A stretch of 64,000 bases of DNA. It comes from Acidobacteriota bacterium (GTDB lineage: Bacteria; Acidobacteriota; Terriglobia; Acidiferrales; UBA7541). Shown one piece after another: positions 1 to 8,498 of the stretch; within the stretch, counting starts at the first letter, position 1, and the number at the start of each line of letters is the position of its first letter. The position numbers and the translations under genes were made by a program. The notes under the pieces are model-generated. The model was not told where the DNA came from. It saw nothing but the letters and a program-made list of their open reading frames with translations, and ran no database searches. The stretch is from contig JAJPIE010000037.1 in NCBI GenBank assembly GCA_021324935.1, positions 124,001 through 188,000 on the forward strand. The letters run 5' to 3'.

Positions 1-40
1 TTGTTACGACTACCGCGATGTGGTGCGAATTTGCACACTT

Positions 41-63
41 GAATCGGTTTGGCAACCCGATTC
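41..63. other. Inverted repeat upstream of the TonB receptor promoter
   Basis: Seven-base arms GAATCGG (41-47) and CCGATTC (57-63) flank a nine-base spacer. No T-run follows, so it is not a convincing intrinsic terminator. It lies about 40 bases upstream of the -35 box of the following gene and could be a regulator site or the end of an upstream unit; nothing else is recognisable in bases 1-99. Confidence 0.3.
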
Positions 64-99
64 CCGCCGGGGATGCGGCGCATGCTTCCGGGAAACTTC

Positions 100-128
100 T
101 TGACAAAGCATCGACCCTGCACTATAAC
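100..128 (+). promoter_or_regulatory. Sigma70-type promoter for the TonB-dependent receptor
   Basis: A consensus -35 TTGACA (100-105) and a -10 TATAAC (123-128) are separated by exactly 17 bases, which predicts transcription from about position 135 and a leader of roughly 125 bases before the receptor start codon. The match is seen directly; use in vivo is inferred. Confidence 0.65.
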
Positions 129-141
129 CCCTGCAACGCGA

Positions 142-151
142 TAACCGGTTA
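142..151. promoter_or_regulatory. LacI-family-like operator just downstream of the predicted transcription start
   Basis: The perfect palindrome TAACCGGTTA has the central CG step typical of LacI-family operators and sits a few bases after the predicted +1, a classic repression position. Its core (AACCGGTT) differs from the AAGCGCTT core of the palindromes near iolB and iolD, so it may answer to a different family member. Confidence 0.4.
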
Positions 152-261
152 GATTTGCGCGGCTTGTTCGTCCATCCGGTGCAGCCACGGTGCGCCGCCA
201 AATACCGGAGAGCTTCCCGGCCCAAACGGGGTTGGAGTCAGAAAAGTTTACTCGGAGGGGA

Positions 262-3200
262 ATGATGCAAGTCACGAGACTTCGCTGGTTCTTGGGTCTT
301 TTTGTGTTTGCGCTCGCGCTTTTGCTTGGCGCCCGGCTCTTTGCCGGCGTCACCGCCAGCATTTCCGGCACCGTCACCGACTCGAGCGGCGCTGCCATCG
401 CCGGCGCCACTGTCACGGCCACCAACGTGGATACCGGCGTGGCCGTCACGCAAACCACTAACGCGCAGGGTTATTATTCGTTTCAATCACTCCCTCTTGG
501 CAAATACAACATCGATATTCAGCAGACAGGCTTCAAATCCTACCGCCAGACGGGCCTCGTTCTCGACGTCAACGCTGCCCTCGTCGTCGATGTCACCCTC
601 CAGGTCGGCCAGAAGACCGAGAAGGTCGAAGTCGAAAGTTCTGCGCTTCACGTTGAGACCTCCAACACCCAAATGGGTGAGGTCATCGAAGGCAAGGAAA
701 TGACCGATGTCCCGTTGCTCACGCGAAGCTACACGGACCTCCTCGCCCTTCAGCCCGGCGTGGTGAGCACCCCTTCGGGCATGACCGGTGCGTATGCCGG
801 CAGCTTCATCTCCGCGGGTTTCGCGTTGCCGCAAATTTCCGGCGACCAGAATTCGGGCGCGCAATCCGTCAACGGCATGCGCGAAAGTTCGAACGGTTTC
901 ATCCTCAACGGCATCCTTACCCAGGAAACGGGCTATTCCGGAGCGGGTGCCATTCCCAACCTTGATTCCATCGCGGAATTCCGCATCCTCACCAACAACT
1001 TCGACGCGGAATACGGCAATTATAGCGGCGGCCAGATCAACGTGGTCACCAAGTCCGGCACCAACGATTTTCATGGGAACGTCTTCGAATTTTTCCGCAA
1101 CACCGATCTGAATACCGCCAACTTCTTCGCCGCGGGCCAGCGGGGCGCTTATCACCAAAATCAGTTCGGAGGAACTTTTGGCGGTCCGATTAAAAAGGAC
1201 AAGCTCTTCTTCTTTGCCGATTATCAAGGCAACCGCAAGGTCGTCGGCGAAACGCAGGTCATTTCCAATGCGCCTTCGGCTGGACTGCTCACTAGTGGAG
1301 ATCTTTCTTCCGTCGCCAGCGCCCTCACGGGTACGGTCCAAGGCACGGCTTGGGCGCAGCAATTGACGAATCAATTGGCCAGCCAGTTGAACGGCCAGAC
1401 TGTCACGGCCGGTGAACCTTACTACACTCCGGGATGCACTGCGGATGGCGCCGGTGGCACCACGAAGTGCGTCTTCCCAACCCTTTCATTGAATCCTTCG
1501 AATTTCAATTCCATCTCCGCCAAGCTGCTCCCCTATATTCTTCCTGCGAACAACGCTAACGGCACTTTTTCCACCAGTTCGCAGAAGTTGGATTTGAATG
1601 ACAACAAGTTCAGCGGGCGAGTGGACGACAACACCAGCTTTGCCGGCCTTCTGACTGCTTACTACTATTTCGACAAGTTCGACCGCGTCGATCCCTACTG
1701 GGCTTCCAATGCGCCGCTTTACCCGGGATTCAGTGTCGACAGCAACGGCCATACGCACACCATCGACCTTGGCAGCACCAAAACGTTCTCTTCCGCTGCT
1801 GTGAATGAATTCCGGCTCGGCTACTTCCGCCTGGACACCAAGTTCAATCAGCCGCTTGGTGGAAAGGGAACCACGCTTTCCAGCCTCGGTTTTCAACCGG
1901 GTGGCTCGCCAAATGCTCCCGGCGTTACCATTGGTGCGCCAAGTGTCCAAGGCATCCCGGAGATCGACTTCAACAACTGGGTGATCGGTGTTCCCAGCCG
2001 CCCCAATCGCATTACCGAGAACATCTACCAGTCCCTTGACAACTACTCGCGCGTATTCGGCACCCATACCTTGAAAATCGGCGCGCAATACCACTTCAAT
2101 CAGCTCGAAGAGAACCTCTTCAACGTCGCCAACGGCAACTACTTCTTTGGCAGCAACTTCAGCGGCCAGCCCAGCGAAACCGGCAGCGACATCGTCGACT
2201 TCCTCCTTGGCGCGCCCACTCAGTTCGTGCAAGGCCAGTCTTATCCTTCCTATGGCCGCAGCTTCTACTTCGGCATGTTTGGCCAGGATAGCTGGCGCAT
2301 CAAATCCAACCTGACCTTCAATTACGGCCTGCGCTACGACGTCAGCTCGCCCTGGCACGAAAAGTACAACGAAATCCAGACCCTCGTTCCCGGACTGCAA
2401 TCGAAAGTCTTCCCGGGGTCTCCGCTGGGCTGGGTGTTCCCGGGTGATCCGGGCATCCCGCGCGGCCTCGCCCCCACACGCTGGAACAACTTCGCACCGC
2501 GCCTCGGCCTGGCCTACTCTTTCGGCCAACACGACGGCACGCTTGGCAAAATCCTCGGCAAACCGGGCACGACCAGTATCCGCGCCGGCTGGGGCATGTA
2601 CTACACGACTTTCGAAGGCGCTACAGACTTCAACGAAATCGGCGACGCTCCCTTCGGAAACTACACGGGCCAGAACCAACCCTCCTTTGCCGCGCCTTTC
2701 ATTCAGCGTGCATCCGGCTCGCAAGTCTCCAATCCTTTCCCGGTAGCCCCGCCACCGAAGAATTTCTCCATCTCCAATCCGGCTACTGGATATCCGTACG
2801 ACAATCTTGTCGATTTCTACACTGCCTTCGGCACGATCGGGAGTTCACCCGCGTTCGATACCCACAACCGCTTGCCGTACGCCGAAACTTATGAACTTTC
2901 GGTTCAGCGCCAATTCACCTCTTCCGACCTGCTCACCGTGAGTTATGTGGGAACGCAGGGCCATCGACTGCTCTCCTCGATCTCCGCGAATCCGGGCATT
3001 CCCTCGCTTTGCTTGCAATTGCAGTCGGTCGGCTGCGGGCCGGGCGGCGAAAACAACGTCTACACTCTGCCGGATGGCACCCAGGTTGCCGGCACGCGCG
3101 GGCCCTTCAGCACCTACTATCGTAACAATCCCGTGTTCATCAACGGCACCGCCATCGTGCCCTTCGGCAACGATTCCTACTTCAGCACCATTGGCAATTC

Positions 3201-3933
3201 CAGCTACCATTCCTTGCAGGTCAACTGGCGCCATACCGCGCGCTCTCTCCAGGTCCTGCTCGGTTACACGTTTAGCAAAGCGATCGATGACTCCTCCGGC
3301 TACGGCGAGCAGATTAATCCGTATAATCCGCGCTTGAGCCGCGGCCTCGCTGCCTTCGACTCCACCAACAATTTTGTGGTCAGCTACAACTACCGGCTGC
3401 CCCTCGACAAACTCGATGCCTGGAAGCCTCTCACGCATGGCTGGGAAATCAGTGGCATCACCACCTTCTCGACAGGTCTTCCCATCACGATCGTGGAGAC
3501 CGACGATCGCGCCTTGACCGGCACCGGCTTCGGCGGGCCAATTGTTCTTCCCGTCGATACCCCGAACTACAACGGACAATCGCTGGGGATCACTGATCCA
3601 CGGAATAATCCGAACCACTACTTTTTCAATATTTCCGACTTCAGCCAAAGTGCCATCGGTATGCAAGGTACCGCGAACCGGCGCTTCTTCCATGGCCCCG
3701 GCATCAACAACTGGAACATGGCCATCAAGAAAATCACTCCGATCCGCGAAGGAATTTCGCTCGAATTCCGCGCGGAACTCTTCAACGTCTGGAATCACGC
3801 TCAATTCATTAATCCCAGTGGTCTGGTGCCGGGTCCCTTGGGAACTCCCAGTGCGCCCTTGACCAACTTCGGCGAGATCACTGCCGCTCGCGATCCGCGG
3901 CTCGCGCAGCTCGGCCTGAAGCTCAACTTCTAG
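262..3933 (+). CDS. TonB-dependent outer membrane receptor with carboxypeptidase-regulatory-like domain (Oar type)
   Basis: A protein of about 1223 residues that should sit in the outer membrane and import a large or scarce substrate using TonB energy. The start is placed at ATG 262 (ATG 265 is equally possible) because GGAGGGG lies just upstream; the longer GTG frame from 190 has no ribosome site. A signal peptide (residues 1-28) is followed by a CarboxypepD_reg beta-sandwich (about 30-115, with GTVTDSSGA), a plug domain (about 135-270, with the VNGMRESSNGF and NVVTKSGTN stretches) and a long beta-barrel ending in LGLKLNF with a terminal Phe, usual for outer membrane proteins. This large form is greatly expanded in acidobacteria and often accompanies sugar-use loci. 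Its place directly upstream of the inositol-type genes on the same strand suggests, by inference only, that it takes up the substrate of that pathway. Confidence 0.9.
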   Translation: MMQVTRLRWFLGLFVFALALLLGARLFAGVTASISGTVTDSSGAAIAGATVTATNVDTGVAVTQTTNAQGYYSFQSLPLGKYNIDIQQTGFKSYRQTGLVLDVNAALVVDVTLQVGQKTEKVEVESSALHVETSNTQMGEVIEGKEMTDVPLLTRSYTDLLALQPGVVSTPSGMTGAYAGSFISAGFALPQISGDQNSGAQSVNGMRESSNGFILNGILTQETGYSGAGAIPNLDSIAEFRILTNNFDAEYGNYSGGQINVVTKSGTNDFHGNVFEFFRNTDLNTANFFAAGQRGAYHQNQFGGTFGGPIKKDKLFFFADYQGNRKVVGETQVISNAPSAGLLTSGDLSSVASALTGTVQGTAWAQQLTNQLASQLNGQTVTAGEPYYTPGCTADGAGGTTKCVFPTLSLNPSNFNSISAKLLPYILPANNANGTFSTSSQKLDLNDNKFSGRVDDNTSFAGLLTAYYYFDKFDRVDPYWASNAPLYPGFSVDSNGHTHTIDLGSTKTFSSAAVNEFRLGYFRLDTKFNQPLGGKGTTLSSLGFQPGGSPNAPGVTIGAPSVQGIPEIDFNNWVIGVPSRPNRITENIYQSLDNYSRVFGTHTLKIGAQYHFNQLEENLFNVANGNYFFGSNFSGQPSETGSDIVDFLLGAPTQFVQGQSYPSYGRSFYFGMFGQDSWRIKSNLTFNYGLRYDVSSPWHEKYNEIQTLVPGLQSKVFPGSPLGWVFPGDPGIPRGLAPTRWNNFAPRLGLAYSFGQHDGTLGKILGKPGTTSIRAGWGMYYTTFEGATDFNEIGDAPFGNYTGQNQPSFAAPFIQRASGSQVSNPFPVAPPPKNFSISNPATGYPYDNLVDFYTAFGTIGSSPAFDTHNRLPYAETYELSVQRQFTSSDLLTVSYVGTQGHRLLSSISANPGIPSLCLQLQSVGCGPGGENNVYTLPDGTQVAGTRGPFSTYYRNNPVFINGTAIVPFGNDSYFSTIGNSSYHSLQVNWRHTARSLQVLLGYTFSKAIDDSSGYGEQINPYNPRLSRGLAAFDSTNNFVVSYNYRLPLDKLDAWKPLTHGWEISGITTFSTGLPITIVETDDRALTGTGFGGPIVLPVDTPNYNGQSLGITDPRNNPNHYFFNISDFSQSAIGMQGTANRRFFHGPGINNWNMAIKKITPIREGISLEFRAELFNVWNHAQFINPSGLVPGPLGTPSAPLTNFGEITAARDPRLAQLGLKLNF

Positions 3934-3978
3934 CGCTCAGTTTGTTGTTGCTGTAACCTTCACTAACCCCGAGCGGGG

Positions 3979-3997
3979 AATCGTCCACCGGACGGTT
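3979..3997 (+). other. Hairpin between receptor gene and dehydrogenase gene
   Basis: An eight-base stem with one G-T pair, AATCGTCC (3979-3986) and GGACGGTT (3990-3997), closes a three-base loop about 45 bases after the receptor stop codon. There is no following T-run, so it could be a weak or factor-assisted terminator or an mRNA-stabilising stem between the two genes. Confidence 0.3.
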
Positions 3998-4064
3998 CCT
4001 CGCAATCACAACGAACGCGGCTGGTTTCCCCGGCCTTCTACCATCGAAGCGAAAGAGACTCGGC

Positions 4065-5213
4065 ATGTCGGCCCAAGGCGTACTGGCGGCAACACTCGTT
4101 GAACCCGGAAAATACGAATTGCGGGAGTACCCGTTGCCGGAGCCCGCACCCGGCTGCGTTCTCGTTAAAATGGAAATGTCCGGCATCTGCGGCACGGACA
4201 AGCACACCTTTCAGGGCTACGTCACCCAATACGGCGACCGCAAGCTCGAATTTCCCATCATTCAAGGCCACGAAAATGTCGGCACCGTCGCCGCCATCGG
4301 CGGCAACGGGCGCTACACCGATTTCGAAGGCATCCCGCTCCGGATCGGCGACCGCGTCGTCGTGGGCGCCAACGTTTCCTGCGGCCAGTGCTACTACTGC
4401 CGCCATGATTTCCCTTACTACTGCTGTGAGAACACCACCGACTACGGCAATAACCTCAGCGCGAAAAATCCTCCGCACCTTTTCGGCGGCTGGTCGCAAT
4501 ACATTTACATTGTTCCCGGCAGTTTCCTCGTGAAAGTTCCCGACGATCTGCCCTCCGAAGTCGCCGTGCTCACCGAAATCTTCGCCGTGTCTGTCGGCCT
4601 CGACCGCGCCAAGCAAATCTCCGCTTTTCCAAGTGAATCGTTCCGCTTCGATGACACCGTTGTCGTCCTCGGCGCGGGACCGCTCGGCATGTGCTTCCTG
4701 ATGAAAGCGCGCATGCTCGGCGCCGGCACCATCATCGCGGTCGATCTCTCGGACTACCGCCTCGATTTTGCCAAGCGCCTCGGCGCCGATCACGTTATCC
4801 ATGCCGGAAAAATGTCCAAAGCCGAACGCCTGCAATTCGTGAAGCACGTTACCAGCGGGCGCGGCGCGGACATGGTCGTGGAATGCGCCGGCGTTCCGCA
4901 AGCTGTGCCCGAGGCGCTCGAAATGCTGCGCGTCAGCGGATTGCTCGTCGAGGCCGGCAACTTTTCCGATCTCGGCGAAATTTCCCTTAGCCCGCATCGT
5001 CATCTGTGCGCCAAAAATGCGCGCATCCTTGCGGTGGGCGGCGAAGAGCCCGCGGCTTATGGCCCGAGCATGCGCCAGATGGCCCGCTATATGAAACATT
5101 ATCCACTGCGCGAATTTGTCACGCATCGGTATGGCTTGCGCGACGTCAATGCCGCCATGCAAAAGGCCATCGAGCCCGATTCCATGAAAGTGGTCTTCGA
5201 GCCCTGGCGCTGA
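4065..5213 (+). CDS. Zinc-dependent medium-chain dehydrogenase (polyol/cyclitol type)
   Basis: A 382-residue medium-chain dehydrogenase that should oxidise a secondary alcohol to a ketone with NAD(P). Cys42 (in SGICGTDKH), His69 and Glu70 (in GHENVG) form the catalytic zinc site; Cys106, Cys109, Cys112 and Cys120 or Cys121 form the structural zinc lobe; VVLGAGPLGM around residues 205-214 is the Rossmann nucleotide site. Length is normal for the family. Relatives include sorbitol and threonine dehydrogenases and the dehydrogenases of deoxystreptamine synthesis. It heads a co-directional run of dehydratase, dehydrogenases and an inosose-type aminotransferase, so a cyclitol or amino-cyclitol substrate is inferred. 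The exact substrate cannot be read from the sequence. Confidence 0.85.
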   Translation: MSAQGVLAATLVEPGKYELREYPLPEPAPGCVLVKMEMSGICGTDKHTFQGYVTQYGDRKLEFPIIQGHENVGTVAAIGGNGRYTDFEGIPLRIGDRVVVGANVSCGQCYYCRHDFPYYCCENTTDYGNNLSAKNPPHLFGGWSQYIYIVPGSFLVKVPDDLPSEVAVLTEIFAVSVGLDRAKQISAFPSESFRFDDTVVVLGAGPLGMCFLMKARMLGAGTIIAVDLSDYRLDFAKRLGADHVIHAGKMSKAERLQFVKHVTSGRGADMVVECAGVPQAVPEALEMLRVSGLLVEAGNFSDLGEISLSPHRHLCAKNARILAVGGEEPAAYGPSMRQMARYMKHYPLREFVTHRYGLRDVNAAMQKAIEPDSMKVVFEPWR

Positions 5214-5260
5214 AGAAATTTGGTTGCGAATTGCACTTGTATAAAAGGACGGAGAACGAA

Positions 5261-6199
5261 ATGAGCAGACTGAAAGAACGGTTCTTATTTGCTTGCGCAC
5301 CCGACAGTTGGGGTGTGTTGGACTACCCAGGGCCGTCGTGGGAACAATCCTACGAAAAGATGCTCGACGAAATGGTCGATGCCGGATACACCGGCACGGA
5401 ACTCGGACCCTACGGCTTTTTCCCCACCGATCCGGCCGTGCTTAAGCCGCAGCTCGAGAAGCGCAAGCTGAAGCTCCTTGGCTCGTTTGTTCCCGTCAAA
5501 ATGACCGATCCCGCCGCTGGCAAAGCCGTCATCGAACGCATTCGCAAGGTCGGCAATCTGCTCGCCACACTGAAGGCGCCGTTCCTCGTTATGGCCGACG
5601 ACCAATCGGCGGAGCGCAACGCCTTCTCCGGCCGCGTCTATGAACACGGCTGCCCGGCGCTTACCGCAGCGCAGTGGAAGCACGTTGGCAACATCGTTGC
5701 CGACGCCGAAAAGGTCGCGCAGGAATTCGGCCTCGACCTCGTTTTCCATCCTCACGTTGCCACCTATGTCGAAACCCCGGAAGAGTGCGAGCGCTTCTAC
5801 GATGTCTGCTCGCACACCAGGATCGGTCTTTGCCTCGACACCGGTCACTGCGTCTATGGTCACGGCGACTCCGTGAAGGAAGCGGAAAAGTACAAGGACA
5901 AGCTGCGCCTTGTGCACATTAAGGACTGCAACAACGCCGTCCTCGCCGACGCGCGCAAGAATCACTGGACTTTCGAAGAAGCCATCGAACACAAAGTGTT
6001 CACCGTGATCGGCAAGGGCGACATCGACTTCCCGGCCTTCTTTCGCACGTTGATCAAGAATGGCTATTCCGGCTGGTCTGTGATCGAACAGGACGTCAAA
6101 TTCGGCCATACCGAAATTCCGCCGAAAGACAGCGTTGCCGCCAGCTTGCGTTATCTCGAAGGCGTGATGAACCAGCTCAGCGCGGCTGCGAAAGCTTAG
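5261..6199 (+). CDS. IolE/MocC-like inosose dehydratase, sugar phosphate isomerase/epimerase family
   Basis: A TIM-barrel protein of 312 residues of the AP-endonuclease-2-like fold. The start is ATG 5261, preceded by GGAG at 5251; the longer open frame running back into the dehydrogenase gene is an artefact. The N-terminal ACAPDSWGV stretch, FHPHVATYVETPEE, GLCLDTGHC, VHIKDCN and WSVIEQD are the barrel-end motifs that hold the divalent metal. IolE dehydrates scyllo-inosose to the trihydroxycyclohexanedione that IolD then hydrolyses, and MocC of rhizopine catabolism belongs to the same subgroup. Because iolD and iolB lie 7-10 kb away in the same island, an inosose dehydratase role is the best inference; an epimerase of a related keto-cyclitol is the alternative. 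Confidence 0.8.
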   Translation: MSRLKERFLFACAPDSWGVLDYPGPSWEQSYEKMLDEMVDAGYTGTELGPYGFFPTDPAVLKPQLEKRKLKLLGSFVPVKMTDPAAGKAVIERIRKVGNLLATLKAPFLVMADDQSAERNAFSGRVYEHGCPALTAAQWKHVGNIVADAEKVAQEFGLDLVFHPHVATYVETPEECERFYDVCSHTRIGLCLDTGHCVYGHGDSVKEAEKYKDKLRLVHIKDCNNAVLADARKNHWTFEEAIEHKVFTVIGKGDIDFPAFFRTLIKNGYSGWSVIEQDVKFGHTEIPPKDSVAASLRYLEGVMNQLSAAAKA

Positions 6200-6242
6200 C
6201 GACCGGCTTCTGGAGGCTTCAAGGTTTTAGGGAGAATCCGCG

Positions 6243-7271
6243 ATGAAGAAAATCGGTATCGGTGTTTTGGGCGTCGGCGAGATGGGCAAGCGCCACGCGG
6301 AAAATCTTCGCCGCCTAACCCCCGGCGCGGAACTTCTCGCCGTCGCGGACGTTGCCGCCGCTCGCGCCAGGCAAGTTGCCGACGAACTCGAAATCCCGAA
6401 ATCGTACGGCAGCCTCGAGGCCTTGCTGGAAAACAAGGACATCCGGGCCGTCTTGATCGCCACGCCCGACAAATTTCACGCGCAATCCATCATTCAGGCC
6501 GCGAAAACCGGCAAAGACATTCTGTGCGAAAAGCCCATCGCCCTGACGATGACCGACGCCTACGCCGCTCTCGATGCCGTCGCCAAAGCCGGCGTCCGCC
6601 TCCAGATCGGCTTCATGCGCCGCTACGATCCCGCTTACGCGGCCGCCATGAAGCGCATCGAAGCCGGCGAAATCGGCACGCCGCTCATCTTCAAATCCGT
6701 CGGTCGCGACAAGGACGAGCCGCCGATGGCCGCTTATCAATCCGGCGTCAATGGAATGATCCTTTACAACAACACGATTCACGATTTCGACCTCGCCCGG
6801 TGGCTCATGCGGGATGAAATCGCCGAGGTCCACACCTATGGTACCGTGGCCATTCGCCCTGAAGTCGCGCAATACGGCGATGTCGTCGCCAGCTCCGTCA
6901 ACTTGAAATACCACAAGGGCGGTATCGGCAACATCGAATCCTACGTCCAGGCTGTTTACGCCTACGATGTGCGCACGGAAATTCTAGGCTCCAAAGGCGC
7001 TGTGTTCGTTGGAAGCATCGAAAAAGTTCCGGCCGTTTTCCTTGGCGCCAACGGTGGCTCGCAATCCCTTGCCGATCATTTCCTCTCGCGCTTCGCCGAT
7101 GCCTATCTCGCCGAAGTGCAGGATTTTGTTGCCGCCCTGCTCCACGATAAGCCCGTCCGCGTCACCGGCGAAGATGGGCTTAAGGCCTTGGCCACCGCCG
7201 TCGCCGCCGAAAATTCGCTCCAGCAAGCCAAGCCGGTGAAGGTTACGCTCGAACGTTCCGTGGCGACCTGA
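6243..7271 (+). CDS. Gfo/Idh/MocA oxidoreductase, inositol 2-dehydrogenase-like
   Basis: A 342-residue NAD(P)-dependent dehydrogenase. The Rossmann motif GVLGVGEMG is at residues 7-15, the EKP motif puts the catalytic lysine at Lys97, and IHDFDLARWL gives the catalytic His180. Length, Lys97 and the GFMRRYDPAYAA stretch match bacterial inositol dehydrogenases (IolG), which oxidise myo-inositol to scyllo-inosose. One oddity is that the residue four before the histidine, normally the catalytic Asp in IolG, is Asn176 here. The gene follows the IolE-like gene by 43 bases in the same direction, the usual pathway pairing. Altered substrate use, such as an amino- or keto-inositol, is possible. Confidence 0.82.
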   Translation: MKKIGIGVLGVGEMGKRHAENLRRLTPGAELLAVADVAAARARQVADELEIPKSYGSLEALLENKDIRAVLIATPDKFHAQSIIQAAKTGKDILCEKPIALTMTDAYAALDAVAKAGVRLQIGFMRRYDPAYAAAMKRIEAGEIGTPLIFKSVGRDKDEPPMAAYQSGVNGMILYNNTIHDFDLARWLMRDEIAEVHTYGTVAIRPEVAQYGDVVASSVNLKYHKGGIGNIESYVQAVYAYDVRTEILGSKGAVFVGSIEKVPAVFLGANGGSQSLADHFLSRFADAYLAEVQDFVAALLHDKPVRVTGEDGLKALATAVAAENSLQQAKPVKVTLERSVAT

Positions 7272-7327
7272 TTTAACATCGCTGATCCAAGTGCCGTAAG
7301 TGCGGCACAAATGTAAAGGAGGACGCT

Positions 7328-8425
7328 ATGACCCAGGCAACTGCTGCGGGATACAACAGTCCGCTCCACCAGATGACCCAGACGACGCCCACGTGTCTCT
7401 GGAACGACTCTGCCTCCGTCACCGAGCTGACCTACTCCATCGAACACGGCGCCGTCGGCGCGACTTGCAATCCCGTGATCGTCCTTGGCGTCCTGAAAAA
7501 AGAGATTGCCAATTGGAAAGGCCGCATGGAAGCCCTGCTGAGGGAATTTCCCACGGCCACGGAGGACGAGGTCGCGTGGAAAATTGTGCGCGAGATCTCC
7601 ATCCGGGCCGCGGGGCTTCTCGAACCGATCTATGAAGCCCAGCGTGGCAGGAACGGGCGCCTCTCGATTCAAACCGATCCGCGCCTCTATCGCAGCTCTA
7701 AGGCGATCGTCGAACAGGCCGAAGAGTTCAGCCGCCTCGCGCCAAATATGATCGTGAAGATTCCTGTCACTTCCGCCGGCATTCCCGCGATCGAAGAAGC
7801 CACCTATCGCGGCGTCAGCATAAACGCCACCGTTTCCTTCACTTTGCCGCAATGCGTCGCCGTCGCCGAAGCCGTCGAGCGCGGCCTGAAGCGCCGTGAA
7901 AAAGAAGGCAAGGACATTTCCACCATGGGCCCGGTCTGCACCATCATGGTCGGCCGCCTCGACGACTGGCTCAAGGTGCTCATCGAGAAGGACAACATCG
8001 CCATCGATCCAGGCTATCTCGAATGGGCCGGCGTCGCCGTCTTCAAGAAAACCTACAAGCTCTTTCGGGAACGCGGCTACCGCATACGGCTGCTTTCCGC
8101 CGCCTTCCGCAATCACATGCATTGGAGCGAGATGATCGGCGGCGACGTGGTGATCTCGCCGCCCTACTCGTGGCAGGTGCGCTTCAACCAAAGCGATATA
8201 GCGATAACTCCGCGCATCGATAAACCTGTCCCATCGCCAATGGTCGAAGAATTGAGCGCGAAGTTCCCGGATTTCCGGCGTGCCTACAACGAGGGCGGTC
8301 TGTCCATTCCCGAATTTGATTCGTTTGGCCCCACGCGCCGAACCTTGCGGCAATTCATCGCCGCATGTCACGACCTCGATGCCGTCGTGCGAGACGTCCT
8401 GCTGCCGAATCCCGATGTTTCTTAG
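7328..8425 (+). CDS. Transaldolase-family protein in the inositol island
   Basis: A 365-residue class I aldolase-fold protein with a strong ribosome site, AAAGGAGG at 7315-7322. Asp27 (LWNDSAS), Asn48 (ATCNPV) and the Schiff-base Lys144 (VKIPVT) correspond to the Asp, Asn and Lys of E. coli transaldolase, and the later SINATVSF and GPVCTIMVGRLDDW strands fit the barrel. Transaldolases move dihydroxyacetone units between sugar phosphates, and relatives act as simple aldolases. The classical inositol route needs an aldolase (IolJ) after kinase IolC, and neither is in the window, so this protein could supply the carbon-carbon cleavage or transfer step. That is inference; an ordinary pentose-phosphate role is the alternative. 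Confidence 0.85.
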   Translation: MTQATAAGYNSPLHQMTQTTPTCLWNDSASVTELTYSIEHGAVGATCNPVIVLGVLKKEIANWKGRMEALLREFPTATEDEVAWKIVREISIRAAGLLEPIYEAQRGRNGRLSIQTDPRLYRSSKAIVEQAEEFSRLAPNMIVKIPVTSAGIPAIEEATYRGVSINATVSFTLPQCVAVAEAVERGLKRREKEGKDISTMGPVCTIMVGRLDDWLKVLIEKDNIAIDPGYLEWAGVAVFKKTYKLFRERGYRIRLLSAAFRNHMHWSEMIGGDVVISPPYSWQVRFNQSDIAITPRIDKPVPSPMVEELSAKFPDFRRAYNEGGLSIPEFDSFGPTRRTLRQFIAACHDLDAVVRDVLLPNPDVS

Positions 8426-8498
8426 GCCGCATGTGCTGGGTCACGATCGGAAAGTCGCACTCTTGATTCTTACGTAACTCGAACGGAGGGAGTCCCTC

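Noticed and set aside
3934-4064. An intrinsic terminator after the TonB receptor
   Set aside because: The hairpin is present but lacks a T-run, so it is listed only as a hairpin.
4038-5300. A 420-residue - strand frame over the Zn-dehydrogenase
   Set aside because: Shadow of a gene whose zinc and nucleotide motifs are all in the + frame.
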